64,000 nucleotides of DNA from an uncultured Oscillospiraceae bacterium (GCA_934646005.1 CAKUED010000005.1:1-64000), one strand, 5' to 3'; shown: positions 36,131 to 45,552, counted from the stretch's first letter. The notes: a model not told the origin generated them from the letters alone. A program made the numbers and translations.

Positions 36131-36880
36131 TCAGCGGCGCATCTGCCACATCACGATCGTCGCCGCGACTGCCGCGTTGAGCGATTCACAGCGGGCGCTC
36201 ATGGGGATGATGACCTTGCCGTCCGCCGCCGCCAGCAGCTCTGGGCACACGCCGCGCCCCTCGCTGCCGATGACCGTCGCAGCAAGCGGCAGCGAAACAT
36301 CGCGCACATCGCGCGCGTCCGCGCTCATCGCCGTCGCCAGCAGCGGCACGCCCTGTTCGCGGCACGCAAGCACCACGTCGGACTTTTTAAGCCCGCGCGG
36401 CGGCGTGCGCAGCACCGCGCCCATCGACGCGCGCACGACCTTGGGATTGTATGCGTCCGCGCAGCCCTCGGTCAGGATGACCGGCACATCCAGCGCGTCC
36501 GCCGTGCGTAAAATCGTCCCCAGATTGCCGGGGTCTTGAATAGCGTCCAGCACAACGCAGCCCGGCGTGACTTCGGCGGGCGCATCCTCCGGCATCCGGC
36601 AGGCAAACAGCGCGCCCTGCGGCGCTTCCATCAGCGATACGCTCCGCATGAGCGCCTCGCTGACCTCCGCCACGCGCACGCCCGCCGGCAGCTCCGGCAG
36701 CTCCACGCCCTCCTGCACCAGGACTGCCGTCAGCGGGCAGTTCCAGCGGACGGCTTCCGTCAGCAGCTTCACGCCGTCGGCGGCAAATTCGCGATGCTCG
36801 GCGCGGTAGGCACGCACGGTCAGCAGCTTCTTAAAATGTGCCAGCAGCGGATTGTGCCGGCTCGTGATTGCTTCTCTCAT
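36131..36880 (-). CDS. SpoU/TrmH-family RNA 2'-O-methyltransferase
   Basis: 249 residues. An N-terminal substrate-binding domain (LLTVRAYRAEHREFAADGVK) precedes the SPOUT knot: VVLDAIQDPGNLGTILRTA, TVIGSEGRGV and IPMSARCESLNAAVAATI hold the three motifs, including the catalytic Arg of NLGTILR and the trefoil Glu/Asn. Members methylate ribose in rRNA or tRNA. It overlaps trkA by 4 bp, so it is coupled to the potassium uptake genes. RlmB and other members cannot be told apart. Confidence 0.92.
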   Translation of the reverse strand: MREAITSRHNPLLAHFKKLLTVRAYRAEHREFAADGVKLLTEAVRWNCPLTAVLVQEGVELPELPAGVRVAEVSEALMRSVSLMEAPQGALFACRMPEDAPAEVTPGCVVLDAIQDPGNLGTILRTADALDVPVILTEGCADAYNPKVVRASMGAVLRTPPRGLKKSDVVLACREQGVPLLATAMSADARDVRDVSLPLAATVIGSEGRGVCPELLAAADGKVIIPMSARCESLNAAVAATIVMWQMRR

Positions 36881-37533
36881 CGCTTTTGCAGATTTGCCAG
36901 CGCGTCGTTCGGTCCGAGTACGATCAGCACCATGCCCGCCTCCAGCGCGCTGCCCGCGTCCATCGTCAGCTCCAGCGCGCCGCCGCGCCGGACGGCGATG
37001 ACGTTCACGTCATATTTTGCCCGCACATTGAGTTCGCGCAGGCTCTTACCGACCCAGCTCTCCGGCACGCTCACCTCGGCGATGCCAATATCCGGCGAAA
37101 GCTCGATAAAATCCAGCACGCCCGAGGACGTCAGGCTCTGCGCCAGCTTGATGCCGGTCTCACGCTCGGGAATAATGACGCGGTCCGCGCCCACCTTTTC
37201 AAGCGCCCGGCGCTGAATTTCGTCCTGCGCCTTGCAGATGACCTGCTTCACGCCGAGCGATTTGAGGTTCAGCGTGATGATGACGCTGGAGGCGAGATTC
37301 GAGCCGATGGCGACGATGGCGCAGTCATAATTGCGCGCGCCGAGCGAGCGCAGCACGCCCTCATCGCGCGCGTCGCCAACAACCGCGCACGTCACGCTGC
37401 TCTCCGCGTGCTGCACGCATTCGGCGCTCGTGTCGATGGCGAGCACTTCGTTTCCCAGCTCGCACAAACGCTCCGCCAGGGCGCTTCCGAACCGCCCCAG
37501 ACCGATGACGATATAGGTCTTTTTCATACGCAC
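36877..37533 (-). CDS. Potassium uptake regulatory subunit TrkA/KtrA
   Basis: 218 residues. An RCK-N Rossmann domain (YIVIGLGRFGSALAERL, NEVLAIDTSAECVQHA) and an RCK-C domain from about 135 (LDFIELSPDIGIAEVSVPESW) make up the protein. It binds NAD(H)/ATP and ligands such as c-di-AMP and gates the partner TrkH/KtrB channel, encoded 9 bp upstream. The size and single-RCK form match KtrA rather than the double TrkA of enterobacteria. Confidence 0.95.
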   Translation of the reverse strand: MRMKKTYIVIGLGRFGSALAERLCELGNEVLAIDTSAECVQHAESSVTCAVVGDARDEGVLRSLGARNYDCAIVAIGSNLASSVIITLNLKSLGVKQVICKAQDEIQRRALEKVGADRVIIPERETGIKLAQSLTSSGVLDFIELSPDIGIAEVSVPESWVGKSLRELNVRAKYDVNVIAVRRGGALELTMDAGSALEAGMVLIVLGPNDALANLQKR

Positions 37534-37542
37534 TTCCTCCGT

Positions 37543-38916
37543 TCAGCCAATAAGCACTCTGGCATTGGCATAGGTAAAACGCTCTTCCTCGCGCCGGGCG
37601 GACAAAAAGCCGAGGCTGATGGTCATAATGCCAACGCGTCCGAAGAACATGAACAAAATCAGAATAATGTGCGACAGCGCGCTGAGCTTCGGCGTCAAGT
37701 CCGCCGTCAGCCCGACCGTCGCAATGGCAGACACCGTTTCATACAGCGCCCGCAAAAACGAGCAGCCGCTCTCGGCGCTCAAGAATATTGCGCCGGAAAA
37801 GCTCAGCGTCAGCATAAGCAAAAACAGCGACAGCGCCTGCATCACCTGCGTCTGCGGGATCGTCCGGCGCAAAACCGTCACCCGGCTTCTGCCGCGCGCG
37901 GCGCTGATTGCCGCCAGCAGCACGACCGCGAACGTCACCGTCTTGAGCCCGCCCGCCGTCGAGCCGCTTGACCCGCCGATGAACATTAAGAAGGTAGACA
38001 CTGCCAGCGTTGCGTCCGAAAGATTTTGCTGCGGGATGGCGGCGAAGCCCGCCGTGCGCGTCGTGACCGATTGGAACGCCGCCGCAAGCAGCTTCTGTCC
38101 TACGCTCATCGGTCCGAGTGTGGCGGGATTGTTCCACTCCAAAAGCGCGGTGAGCGCCGTGCCGAGCACGAACAGACCCGCCGTCAGCGCGAGCACAAGG
38201 CGCGTATACATCCCCAGGCGCTTTTTACGGCTGTGCAGGACCTCCGTCCACACCAGAAAGCCCAGCCCGCCGAGCGTGATGAGCGCCATGAGCGTGATGC
38301 ACACAACAGGGTCTTTTTGATAGCGGATGATGCTGCCGCCGAGCGATACGTCGCCCAGAATGTCAAAGCCCGCGTTGCAGAACGCCGAAATGGCGTGAAA
38401 AATACCGTACCACAGCGCACGCGGGAAGCCGTAGTCCGGCAGAAAGCGCAGCGTTAAAACGAGCGCACCCGTGCCCTCGATGACCGCCGTGCCGCGCAGG
38501 ATGCGCAGCACCATGCCGATCGCGCCCTGCATCTCGTCCAGACTCAGCGCCTGCGCCAGCAGCATCCGCTGCCGCAGTCCGATGCGCTTGCCGAGCATCA
38601 CGAAAAACACGGACACAAGCGTCATAAAGCCCAGCCCGCCGATCTGAATGAGCACGATGATGACGACCTTGCCGAACGTGCTCCAGTAAAGCCCGGTGTC
38701 CACCACGATCAGCCCCGTCACACAGGTGGCGGAGGTCGCGGTGAAGAGGCACGTCAAAAAGCCCGTCGGCGTATGCGCTGCGCTGGAAATGGGCAGCGTG
38801 AGCAACACCGCGCCGAGCAGAATGAGCAGCGCAAAGGATAAAACGACCACCTGCGCCGGTCGTACCCGGCGCAGCCGCTTTTTGAGCCAACTGCCGGTTT
38901 TGTGCATCCAGTTCAA
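37543..38916 (-). CDS. Potassium uptake membrane subunit TrkH/KtrB
   Basis: 457 residues read from TTG at 38914-38916, as AAGGGGG sits eight bases upstream; an ATG three codons in is the alternative. It has eight or more membrane helices in the four-fold M1-P-M2 pattern, with selectivity-filter-like sequences TATSATCVTGL, HAISAFCNAGFD, SVTTRTAGFAAI and ETVSAIATVGL. It carries K+ (perhaps with Na+) under control of the TrkA-type subunit that follows. Its promoter is at 38958-38987. Confidence 0.95.
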   Translation of the reverse strand: MNWMHKTGSWLKKRLRRVRPAQVVVLSFALLILLGAVLLTLPISSAAHTPTGFLTCLFTATSATCVTGLIVVDTGLYWSTFGKVVIIVLIQIGGLGFMTLVSVFFVMLGKRIGLRQRMLLAQALSLDEMQGAIGMVLRILRGTAVIEGTGALVLTLRFLPDYGFPRALWYGIFHAISAFCNAGFDILGDVSLGGSIIRYQKDPVVCITLMALITLGGLGFLVWTEVLHSRKKRLGMYTRLVLALTAGLFVLGTALTALLEWNNPATLGPMSVGQKLLAAAFQSVTTRTAGFAAIPQQNLSDATLAVSTFLMFIGGSSGSTAGGLKTVTFAVVLLAAISAARGRSRVTVLRRTIPQTQVMQALSLFLLMLTLSFSGAIFLSAESGCSFLRALYETVSAIATVGLTADLTPKLSALSHIILILFMFFGRVGIMTISLGFLSARREEERFTYANARVLIG

Positions 38917-38957
38917 ATCCCGCGCCCCCTTGCGGAAAGTCCCAACAATTTCACCTA

Positions 38958-38987
38958 ACTATACTGCAAATCATAACAGGCTGTCAA
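38958..38987 (-). promoter_or_regulatory. Promoter of the trkH-trkA operon
   Basis: Minus strand TTGACA (38982-38987), 18 bp, TATAGT (38958-38963). Confidence 0.75.
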
Positions 38988-39079
38988 GAATCCTGATGGT
39001 TGTGTTTCCAAAATGTTTGCAAAATCTTCCGCAAAAAGCGTATTTATCAATTAGATGTACCTTGGTGACCCCGCCCCCC

Positions 39080-39427
39080 TGTAGGGGTCGATGCCCACAT
39101 CGACCCGGCAGAATGCACTCACAAAACTGTACGCACCATCGGCGACCCCGCACAACGTTCTGTAGGGGCGGACGCCTCTGTCCGCCCGTTGGGCACGATC
39201 ATTTTTGCCGCAGCGTATCATAAAAACGAACCTGCGGTGCGCGGGTCGATGTGGGCATCGACCCCTACAAATATTGTATGGATTTGCATCGGCGCGTTCA
39301 ATTTTGCGGGTGCGTGCCGCCGGGCGGACAGGGTCGTCCGCCCCTACAGGAGCGTGCGTATTCGCATTGGTACGGTCAAATTCGCAGCGTTGTACCGCGC
39401 GGGAGGGGCAAAGCCCCTCCCCTACGC
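39080..39427. repeat. Composite hairpin-repeat element, copy B (reversed)
   Basis: Palindromes at 39080-39107 (GTCGATG type), 39161-39188 (GGGGCGGAC), 39241-39270 (GTCGATG), 39321-39349 (GGGCGGAC) and 39399-39427 (GGAGGGGC). Read on the minus strand from 39427 to 39161, the order and the spacers match copies A and C; 39080-39107 is an extra unit. The gap 38988-39489 holds only this element and the next terminator. Confidence 0.85.
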
Positions 39428-39455
39428 ATATCTGGCGGCTTGGCGCAAACGCCGA

Positions 39456-39484
39456 AAAGCGGGAGAGGCGTTGCCTCTCCCGCG
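39456..39484 (-). terminator. Terminator after the ABC permease gene
   Basis: Minus strand GCGGGAGAGGC pairs with GCCTCTCCCGC, loop AAC, followed by TTTT. Confidence 0.75.
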
Positions 39485-39489
39485 TATGT

Positions 39490-41091
39490 TTACAGCTCCG
39501 CGAAGCGCTTTGCGCCGCGTTTTGTGAGCCACGCCACCAGCACTCTGGAAAGCACCACGGCGACGCCGCTCATTAAAATCAAACAGCCGACTGCGCCCAT
39601 TTTCGGCTCAAGCAGCGCGCCGCCGATACCCATCGCCGCCGCGAATACCCAGCCGCCGAACAGGCTGATCGCCACCGCGCCGCCCTGCTTGATAGGCGCG
39701 ATCTCGCTCGTCCACGTCAGGTTCGGCATCAAAAGCCCCAGCCACAGCGCCGCCAGCGCCAGAAGCGTGCACAAAAGCGCCGTCAGCAGCAGCGCGAGCG
39801 CCGCCAGAAGCAGCGGCGGGCGCACCACGATCAGCGCGCACACCGCGCAGAACAGTGCCGTCGGCAGCGTCACGGTGAGCTGCACGGAGAGCTTTGCGCG
39901 CAGCACCTGCCACGGCGTCACGGGCAGCGATTGCAGCAGCCACAGGTTCTTCCCTTCCAGTGACACCGACGGCGCGGCGATTGGGCACATCGCCACAAAC
40001 AGCGCCGCCACCGCCGGGACGAGCACCGCCAGAAGCTCCGGCGATACCCCGCCAAACTGCGCCAGCATCTCCATCAGTACCCTGCCGCGCACCAGCGCCA
40101 GCACGCCGACAACCGGCAGCAAAATCGCGCCGAAGCCGCAGTTGAGCATATACGTCGGGCTTGCGAAAAAGCGCCGAAATTCCTTGGCGCGCACCGCGCC
40201 GTACACGCTGCGCTGCGCCGCCTCCCGCACCGTGCGCGCGGGGCGCGCCGCCGCGCTGCCGGAGGAGGTTGCGATACGCAGGAAGCTGCCGGAGAGCAGC
40301 CGCCATGTGAGCGCCAGCAGCGCAAGCACCACCGCCGTGACCGCCGCCATCGCGCCCCAGCTTCCCGTGCCGGACAGCCCGATCACATACAGCGGATAGA
40401 TTTTTTGCAGCGACACGCCGATCTGTGCCGCGTTCTGCAAGAACGACTGAAGCGCCGTCTGCCAGCGGAAGCAGACAAAATAATACGCGCCGAAAAACAC
40501 CAGGGACAGCAGCACCGTGATAAAGCTCTTATTCTTGAGCTTCAGGCTGACCTTCGCCACCACCCAGCCGAGCACGCACGACAAAATCAGCACGACCGCC
40601 GACGTGAGCGCTACGAACAGCAGCCCGCCGACCGGCGCGCCCGCAGAGAACGGTGCTTTTATAAGGTATACGACCGCCGCCGGGATCGTCACCACACCCG
40701 AATACAGGAGTCCCATAAGGTACACGCTCAGAAGGCGCGAGAGAATAATGCTGCGCACCGGGATCGGCAGCGAAAGGAGCAAATCGTTGTCCTTTGCCAA
40801 ATACAGCCCCGCGTAGGTGTTGAACACACTGCCGAACGTGCCGAGCAGCACCGCAATCAGCCCGATGAGCGCAAAATACATCCAGCCCAGCCCCAGCGGC
40901 ACGAGATTGTCGCAGATGGAAAGCGACAGCGCCGTGAACAGTCCGCCGAGAAGCCCGACCATCAAAAGCACAAAAAATACGAAAAACAGCACCGTTGCGC
41001 CCTTGGAGCGCTTTTTGTTCTTTTTCGCGTCGTAAAAATAGCTGCGGAAAATTTCCGCGAGCTGCTTTTTTATCAGAAGCTTCAGCATCAT
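39490..41091 (-). CDS. ABC exporter permease subunit
   Basis: 533 residues from the ATG at 41089-41091, overlapping the ATPase stop (ATGA); more upstream in-frame codons lie inside the ATPase gene. It has about 12-14 hydrophobic helices in clusters at 35-75, 80-170, 185-290, 350-420 and 440-525, with no large outer domain. A basic cytosolic start (SYFYDAKKNKKRSKGA) precedes the first helix. It looks like the large single-polypeptide permeases of Clostridia paired with CcmA-type ATPases. Cargo unknown; lantibiotic or multidrug export are possibilities only. Confidence 0.82.
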   Translation of the reverse strand: MMLKLLIKKQLAEIFRSYFYDAKKNKKRSKGATVLFFVFFVLLMVGLLGGLFTALSLSICDNLVPLGLGWMYFALIGLIAVLLGTFGSVFNTYAGLYLAKDNDLLLSLPIPVRSIILSRLLSVYLMGLLYSGVVTIPAAVVYLIKAPFSAGAPVGGLLFVALTSAVVLILSCVLGWVVAKVSLKLKNKSFITVLLSLVFFGAYYFVCFRWQTALQSFLQNAAQIGVSLQKIYPLYVIGLSGTGSWGAMAAVTAVVLALLALTWRLLSGSFLRIATSSGSAAARPARTVREAAQRSVYGAVRAKEFRRFFASPTYMLNCGFGAILLPVVGVLALVRGRVLMEMLAQFGGVSPELLAVLVPAVAALFVAMCPIAAPSVSLEGKNLWLLQSLPVTPWQVLRAKLSVQLTVTLPTALFCAVCALIVVRPPLLLAALALLLTALLCTLLALAALWLGLLMPNLTWTSEIAPIKQGGAVAISLFGGWVFAAAMGIGGALLEPKMGAVGCLILMSGVAVVLSRVLVAWLTKRGAKRFAEL

Positions 41092-41795
41092 TCCGCCTCC
41101 AGCTCGAGGAACACATCCTCCAGCGTATCGTCGCCGCGCACGTCCTCCATCGTGCCCGAGCGGATGAGCCTGCCGCCCTTGATGATGGCAACCTTGTCGC
41201 ACAGCTTTTCCGCGACCTCCAGAACGTGCGTGGAGAAGAAGATCGCGCCGCCCGCGTCGCAAACCTGCCGCATCATGCTCTTGAGCAGGTGCGACGCCTT
41301 GGGGTCAAGCCCAACAAACGGCTCGTCCATCAAAATGAGCTTCGGCTCGTGCAGCCACGCGGAAATGATCGCCAGCTTCTGCTTCATGCCGTGCGAATAC
41401 GTTGCGATCGGCTGCGGCAGATCGTCGGTCAGCTCAAAAAGCGCCGCGTATTGCTCCACCCGCTGCACGCGCGTGGGCGCGTCCACGCCGAAAATATCGG
41501 CGATAAAATCGAGATACTGCCAGCCCGTCATGAACTCGTACAGGTCGGGGTTATCGGGGATGTACGCAAACAGCCGCTTGCACGCCAGCGGCTCTTCCCG
41601 GATGGAGTGGCCGGCGATGGTGATCTCGCCCTCGTCAAATTGCAGAATGCCCGCCACGGATTTGAGCGTGGTCGTTTTGCCCGCGCCGTTGTGCCCGATA
41701 AAGCCATAAATTTCGCCCGGGGCGATGTGCAGGCTCAGATCATCCACTGCCTTTTTCTCGCCGTAGCGCTTGGTCAGATGCCGGATTAAAAGCAT
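41088..41795 (-). CDS. ABC exporter ATP-binding subunit
   Basis: 235 residues from the ATG at 41793-41795 (AGGGAGGA). Walker A GHNGAGKTTTLK at about 36-47, Q-loop IPDNPDLYEFMTG, signature YSHGMKQKLAI (a C-motif of the SHGMKQ form), Walker B LILMDEPFVGLD and the H-loop STHVLEVAEKLCD. The SHGMKQ form is frequent in CcmA/drug-exporter ATPases. It is translationally coupled to the permease. Confidence 0.92.
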   Translation of the reverse strand: MLLIRHLTKRYGEKKAVDDLSLHIAPGEIYGFIGHNGAGKTTTLKSVAGILQFDEGEITIAGHSIREEPLACKRLFAYIPDNPDLYEFMTGWQYLDFIADIFGVDAPTRVQRVEQYAALFELTDDLPQPIATYSHGMKQKLAIISAWLHEPKLILMDEPFVGLDPKASHLLKSMMRQVCDAGGAIFFSTHVLEVAEKLCDKVAIIKGGRLIRSGTMEDVRGDDTLEDVFLELEAE

Positions 41796-41927
41796 GATCG
41801 TCCTCCCTTTCCTCTCTCGCTTTGCGCTGCGAAGCCTTTTCTTCAAAATTTGTATGCGTATCATCATACTGCTGCGCCTGCCATATTGCAAGACTTTAAA
41901 TCTTAAATTTCCTGAATTTTTTGCCGC

Positions 41928-41956
41928 AAAAAGTCCCGCAGCATCGCTGCGGGACT
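41928..41956 (-). terminator. Terminator after the AraC-type regulator gene
   Basis: AGTCCCGCAGC and GCTGCGGGACT (41932-41942, 41946-41956) around three bases, then a T run on the minus strand. Confidence 0.88.
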
Positions 41957-41969
41957 GAGAATATTCTCA

Positions 41970-42944
41970 TTATTGCGTGATTTTTCTCACCGGGCGGACG
42001 TACTTCCAGCAGCGCTTGCAGTCGTGGTAGAAGTAAAACACCCGCTCCGCCGTGAGGTCGAGCGCATAGCCGTGCGCGGCATAGTCAAACGCCTTCATTG
42101 CCCGCTCGATCTCCGCCTCCACGGCGGCATTTTCCGTCTCAAAGTCAAACGGACCGTGCTCAAACACGACGTACTCCCCTTCCGGCACATCCATCAGCCG
42201 CATCTGCGGCGGGATGCTGCCCGCAAAGTCTGCCGGCAGCCGCGCGCCGTATGCCTCCGCCAGCGGGATGCCCCACGAGCAGATGCGCCCCTCCGGGGCG
42301 TTGATAAATGCCATGAGCTGACCGCTGCCGCTGTCCATGCCGCCGTCGCCCAGATCGTCGAGCTTGCCGGGGATGCTCGCCAGCAGTCCGCAGATGGTAT
42401 CGCAGTCCTGCCCGGGAATTTTGCTCTGCTTCTGCCAGAAATCCCAGTAACCGATGCTCTCGTAATTGCGGATGTGCAGAAATTTGTGCGCGGGGATGGT
42501 GACAAAATACGTTTTTACCATGTGATCTTTACCGGCAAAGCCGGTCCCTCCGATTCCCATAAGATAGCAGTCGAAAGGGTGCAGCGCCGTGCGCAGCACG
42601 ACCGGCTTCGGGTGTCGGCGATAGTCGCTCGGCGTGACGCCGTAGGCGTCCTTGAACGCGCGGGTGAAGGCTTCGTGCGAAGAAAATCCGTAGTCCAGCG
42701 CGATGTCCAGCAGCCCCCGCTCCGTATCACGCACATCCCGCAGCGCAAAGGCGAGCCTGCGGCTGCGCAGATAGTCGCGCAGCTGCATCCCGGAGACCTC
42801 GCGGAATTTCCGCGAGACATAATACTCCGAGTACCCCAGCTCCGCCGCCACACTGCGCAGCGTCAGCGCCTCATCGTCCCGCCGCCGGATGCAGCGGTCG
42901 ATCTGCTCGATCAGGTCCTGAATGCTTCTGCTCCACTCCTCCAC
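41970..42944 (-). CDS. AraC-family regulator with GyrI-like effector domain
   Basis: 324 residues from GTG at 42942-42944, seven bases after AGGAGG; a TTG six codons earlier overlaps that site and is rejected. Residues about 10-110 hold two helix-turn-helix units (LRSVAAELGYSEYYVSRKFRE, LDIALDYGFSSHEAFTRAFK, GVTPSDYRRHP). The rest is a GyrI/Rob-type ligand pocket (about 150-310, ipAHKFLHIRNYES, MDVPEGEYVVFEHGPFDFET). Such proteins respond to small drugs or cations and often control exporters; the ABC exporter lies next to it (174 bp, beyond a terminator) and is a plausible target (inference). Confidence 0.9.
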   Translation of the reverse strand: MEEWSRSIQDLIEQIDRCIRRRDDEALTLRSVAAELGYSEYYVSRKFREVSGMQLRDYLRSRRLAFALRDVRDTERGLLDIALDYGFSSHEAFTRAFKDAYGVTPSDYRRHPKPVVLRTALHPFDCYLMGIGGTGFAGKDHMVKTYFVTIPAHKFLHIRNYESIGYWDFWQKQSKIPGQDCDTICGLLASIPGKLDDLGDGGMDSGSGQLMAFINAPEGRICSWGIPLAEAYGARLPADFAGSIPPQMRLMDVPEGEYVVFEHGPFDFETENAAVEAEIERAMKAFDYAAHGYALDLTAERVFYFYHDCKRCWKYVRPVRKITQ

Positions 42945-43022
42945 GTCGCCGCCTCCTGTCAACTGTCTGCCGTCAGTATAGCACGGCGGGCAGCCGCTCC
43001 GCTTGATCGGACTTGCGCACTT

Positions 43023-43478
43023 TCAGGAGACTGCCTTGCGATATACGCGGCAGGCGTTTCCCAGATAGTCGTTGGCGTGGCGGTGGAAGTCGTAGCCGTA
43101 TTTTTCGTACAGTCCGACGTGCGGCGTGGAGATATACACATATTGTTTACCCGCCTGCGCCGCGAGCTGCTCACAGTACGCAAGGAGCTGCCCTGCGCAA
43201 TGCTGCCCGCGATATGCCGGAAATGTGTACACAAAGCCGATCCACGGCGTCTCACTGCGGTCGTCCCACACGTCGTCATACGGCGCGAACGTGCAGTAGG
43301 ACACGAGCCGGTCGCCGTCCGTGAGCAGAACGACTTCCGCTCCCTCGCCGAGATCACGCTCTAGCGTTCCCTCGTCCAGCATCCGGCATAACAGCGCCCC
43401 CGCTTCCCAGTCCGCCAGCCGCAGCTCCGCCAGCCAGTGTTCGCGCGCTGCCGCTTGGTCATATAGCAAAATATCCAT
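43023..43478 (-). CDS. GNAT-family N-acetyltransferase
   Basis: 151 residues from the ATG at 43476-43478 (GGGAGGA). Motif A of GNAT is IGFVYTFPAYRGQHCAGQLLAYCEQLA (YRGQHCAGQL for the CoA pyrophosphate), followed by YVYISTPHVGLYEKYGYDF. It would acetylate an amine from acetyl-CoA. Substrate unknown. It stands after the lysS terminator and before the AraC gene. Confidence 0.85.
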   Translation of the reverse strand: MDILLYDQAAAREHWLAELRLADWEAGALLCRMLDEGTLERDLGEGAEVVLLTDGDRLVSYCTFAPYDDVWDDRSETPWIGFVYTFPAYRGQHCAGQLLAYCEQLAAQAGKQYVYISTPHVGLYEKYGYDFHRHANDYLGNACRVYRKAVS

Positions 43479-43552
43479 ACTATCCTCCCGATCATCGTGT
43501 ATCATTTTAGCACAAACGCATTCAAAAGGAAATTGCCCCAAAGCAAGCGTAC

Positions 43553-43582
43553 AAAAGCGGGCAGCCCTCTGTGGGCTGCCCG
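43553..43582 (-). terminator. Terminator after lysS
   Basis: Minus strand CGGGCAGCCC with GGGCTGCCCG, loop ACAGA, then CTTTTG. Confidence 0.85.
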
Positions 43583-43593
43583 TACTTTTGGAT

Positions 43594-45552
43594 CTAGTAC
43601 ATCTTCGCACCCGCCGGGATGTGCGGATCGAGCATCAAGAGATGCAGCTTTTCTTCGCCGTTTTCGTGATGCACGGCGGAGATGAGCATGCCCTCAGAGG
43701 CAATTCCCATCATGGGTCTCGGCGGCAGATTTGTGATGGCGACGCACGTTTTTCCGACCAGTTCCTCCGGCTCGTAGTAATCGTGAATGCCGGAAAGGAT
43801 CACTCTATCCGCTCCAGAACCGTCATCCAGCACGAATTTCAGGAGTTTTTTGGACTTTTTGACCGCCTCGCAGTCTTTGACCTTTACGGCGCGGAAGTCG
43901 GACTTGGAGAACGTCTCAAAGTCCACGAAGTCCTTAAACAGCGGCTCGATCTCCACATGGGAGAAGTCGATCGGCTCGTCCTTGACCTCGATCTCGACCG
44001 CGCCCGTCGCACCACCGATGATGCCAACTTCCTCTGGCTTTTTTGCCTTGGGAGTGTCCAGCGGCTTCATTGTCGGGAACAGGATCACGTCGCGGATGGA
44101 GTCCGCGCCGGTGAAGAGCATGACCGCGCGGTCGATGCCCATGCCCATACCGCCCGTGGGCGGCATACCATATTCCAGCGCCGTGAGAAAATCCTCGTCG
44201 AGCATTTCGGTCTCGTCGTCGCCGCGCTCGCGCTGCTCGACCTGCTTCATAAACCGACCGCGCTGGTCGATGGGGTCGTTCAGCTCGGAGTAAGCGTTCG
44301 CCAGCTCGCAGCGGCAGATAAACAGCTCAAACCGCTCCGTCAGGCGCGGGTCGATGGGGCTGCGCTTCGTGAGCGGGCTGACCTCCACCGGGTACATGGT
44401 GATGAACGTCGGCTGGACGAGCTGCTCCTCGACCTTCTGGTCAAAGCAGGCATAGAGCGCATTGCCCCACGTCTTTTCGGCGGCGTCCGCCAGCTCCACG
44501 CCCTTTTCCTTTGCCGCGGCGACCGCCTCTGCGTCGTCCGTGATCACGCCAAAGTCGATGCCGACGTATTCCTTCACGGCGTCCACCATCGTGAGCCTGC
44601 GCCAGCCGGGGGTCAGATCAATATCCTCGCCCAGCCATTTGAGCTGGTACGAGCCGCAGATCTCACGCGCCGCGCTGGACAGAATGCCCTCGGCGATGTC
44701 CATCATATCGTGGAAGTCGGCATACGCCTGATACAGCTCCACGGTGGTAAATTCGGGGTTGTGCTTGGGGTCCATGCCCTCGTTGCGGAAGATGCGCCCG
44801 ACCTCGTACACACGGTCCATGCCGCCCACGATCAGCCGCTTGAGCGGAAGCTCAGTGGCGATGCGCATATACATATCAATATCGAGCGTATTGTGGTGCG
44901 TGATAAACGGGCGCGCGGCAGCGCCGCCGGCGATGGTGTTCAGCACCGGCGTTTCGACCTCGATATAGCCCATGTTATCCAGATAATCCCGCAGATGCTT
45001 GATGAACTGCGAGCGGATGATAAAGTTGCGCTTGACCTCCGGGTTCACGATCAGATCGACATAGCGCTGACGGTAGCGCATCTCCTTGTCGGTCAGCCCG
45101 TGGAACTTTTCGGGCAGCGGCAGGAGGGATTTACTCAGCAGGGTGATCTTTTTGGCGCGGACGCTCATTTCGCCGCGCTGCGTGCGGAACACCTCGCCGT
45201 CGATGCCGACGATATCGCCGATGTCGTACTTTTTGAAGCGGTCATAGTCCGCCTCGTCCATCTCGTCCTTGCGGGCGTAGAGCTGGATACGGCCGGTCTT
45301 GTCCTGAATATCGCAGAACGAGACCTTGCCCATGCCGCGCTTGGACATCATGCGCCCCGCGATGGAGACGGGCTGCCCTTCCAGCTCGTCAAAATGGTCA
45401 CGGATGGTCTGGGCGCTGCTCGTGACCACGAATTTTGTCAGCTTAAAGGGGTCGCGCCCCTCTGCCTGAAGCTGCGCCAGCTTTTCGCGGCGGACCTTGA
45501 TCTGATCGCCGACGGAGACCTCGCTCTGCACTTCCTGCTTGCGTTCATCCAT
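43594..45552 (-). CDS. lysS: Lysyl-tRNA synthetase (class II) with C-terminal tRNA-binding OB domain
   Basis: 652 residues, about 150 more than standard LysS. An N-terminal anticodon-binding OB fold (about 55-165), then the class II core: motif 2 FRNEGMDPKHNPEFTTVELY and motif 3 GMGIDRAVMLF. A linker and an extra OB domain (about 535-652) follow: FSKSDFRAVKVKDCEAVKKSKK, LLKFVLDDGSG, RVILSGIHDYYEPEEL, NLPPRPMMGIASEGMLISA. This is the EMAPII/Trbp111 type found at the end of many MetRS and as free CsaA. It likely strengthens tRNA binding. lysS follows greA by 21 bp. Confidence 0.95.
   Translation of the reverse strand: MDERKQEVQSEVSVGDQIKVRREKLAQLQAEGRDPFKLTKFVVTSSAQTIRDHFDELEGQPVSIAGRMMSKRGMGKVSFCDIQDKTGRIQLYARKDEMDEADYDRFKKYDIGDIVGIDGEVFRTQRGEMSVRAKKITLLSKSLLPLPEKFHGLTDKEMRYRQRYVDLIVNPEVKRNFIIRSQFIKHLRDYLDNMGYIEVETPVLNTIAGGAAARPFITHHNTLDIDMYMRIATELPLKRLIVGGMDRVYEVGRIFRNEGMDPKHNPEFTTVELYQAYADFHDMMDIAEGILSSAAREICGSYQLKWLGEDIDLTPGWRRLTMVDAVKEYVGIDFGVITDDAEAVAAAKEKGVELADAAEKTWGNALYACFDQKVEEQLVQPTFITMYPVEVSPLTKRSPIDPRLTERFELFICRCELANAYSELNDPIDQRGRFMKQVEQRERGDDETEMLDEDFLTALEYGMPPTGGMGMGIDRAVMLFTGADSIRDVILFPTMKPLDTPKAKKPEEVGIIGGATGAVEIEVKDEPIDFSHVEIEPLFKDFVDFETFSKSDFRAVKVKDCEAVKKSKKLLKFVLDDGSGADRVILSGIHDYYEPEELVGKTCVAITNLPPRPMMGIASEGMLISAVHHENGEEKLHLLMLDPHIPAGAKMY

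Noticed and set aside
38988..39489. Coding sequence in the copy B array (frames such as GIDPYKYCMDLHRRV)
   Set aside because: Like peptides appear on both strands of all three arrays because the DNA repeats are shared; no RBS and no consistent frame.
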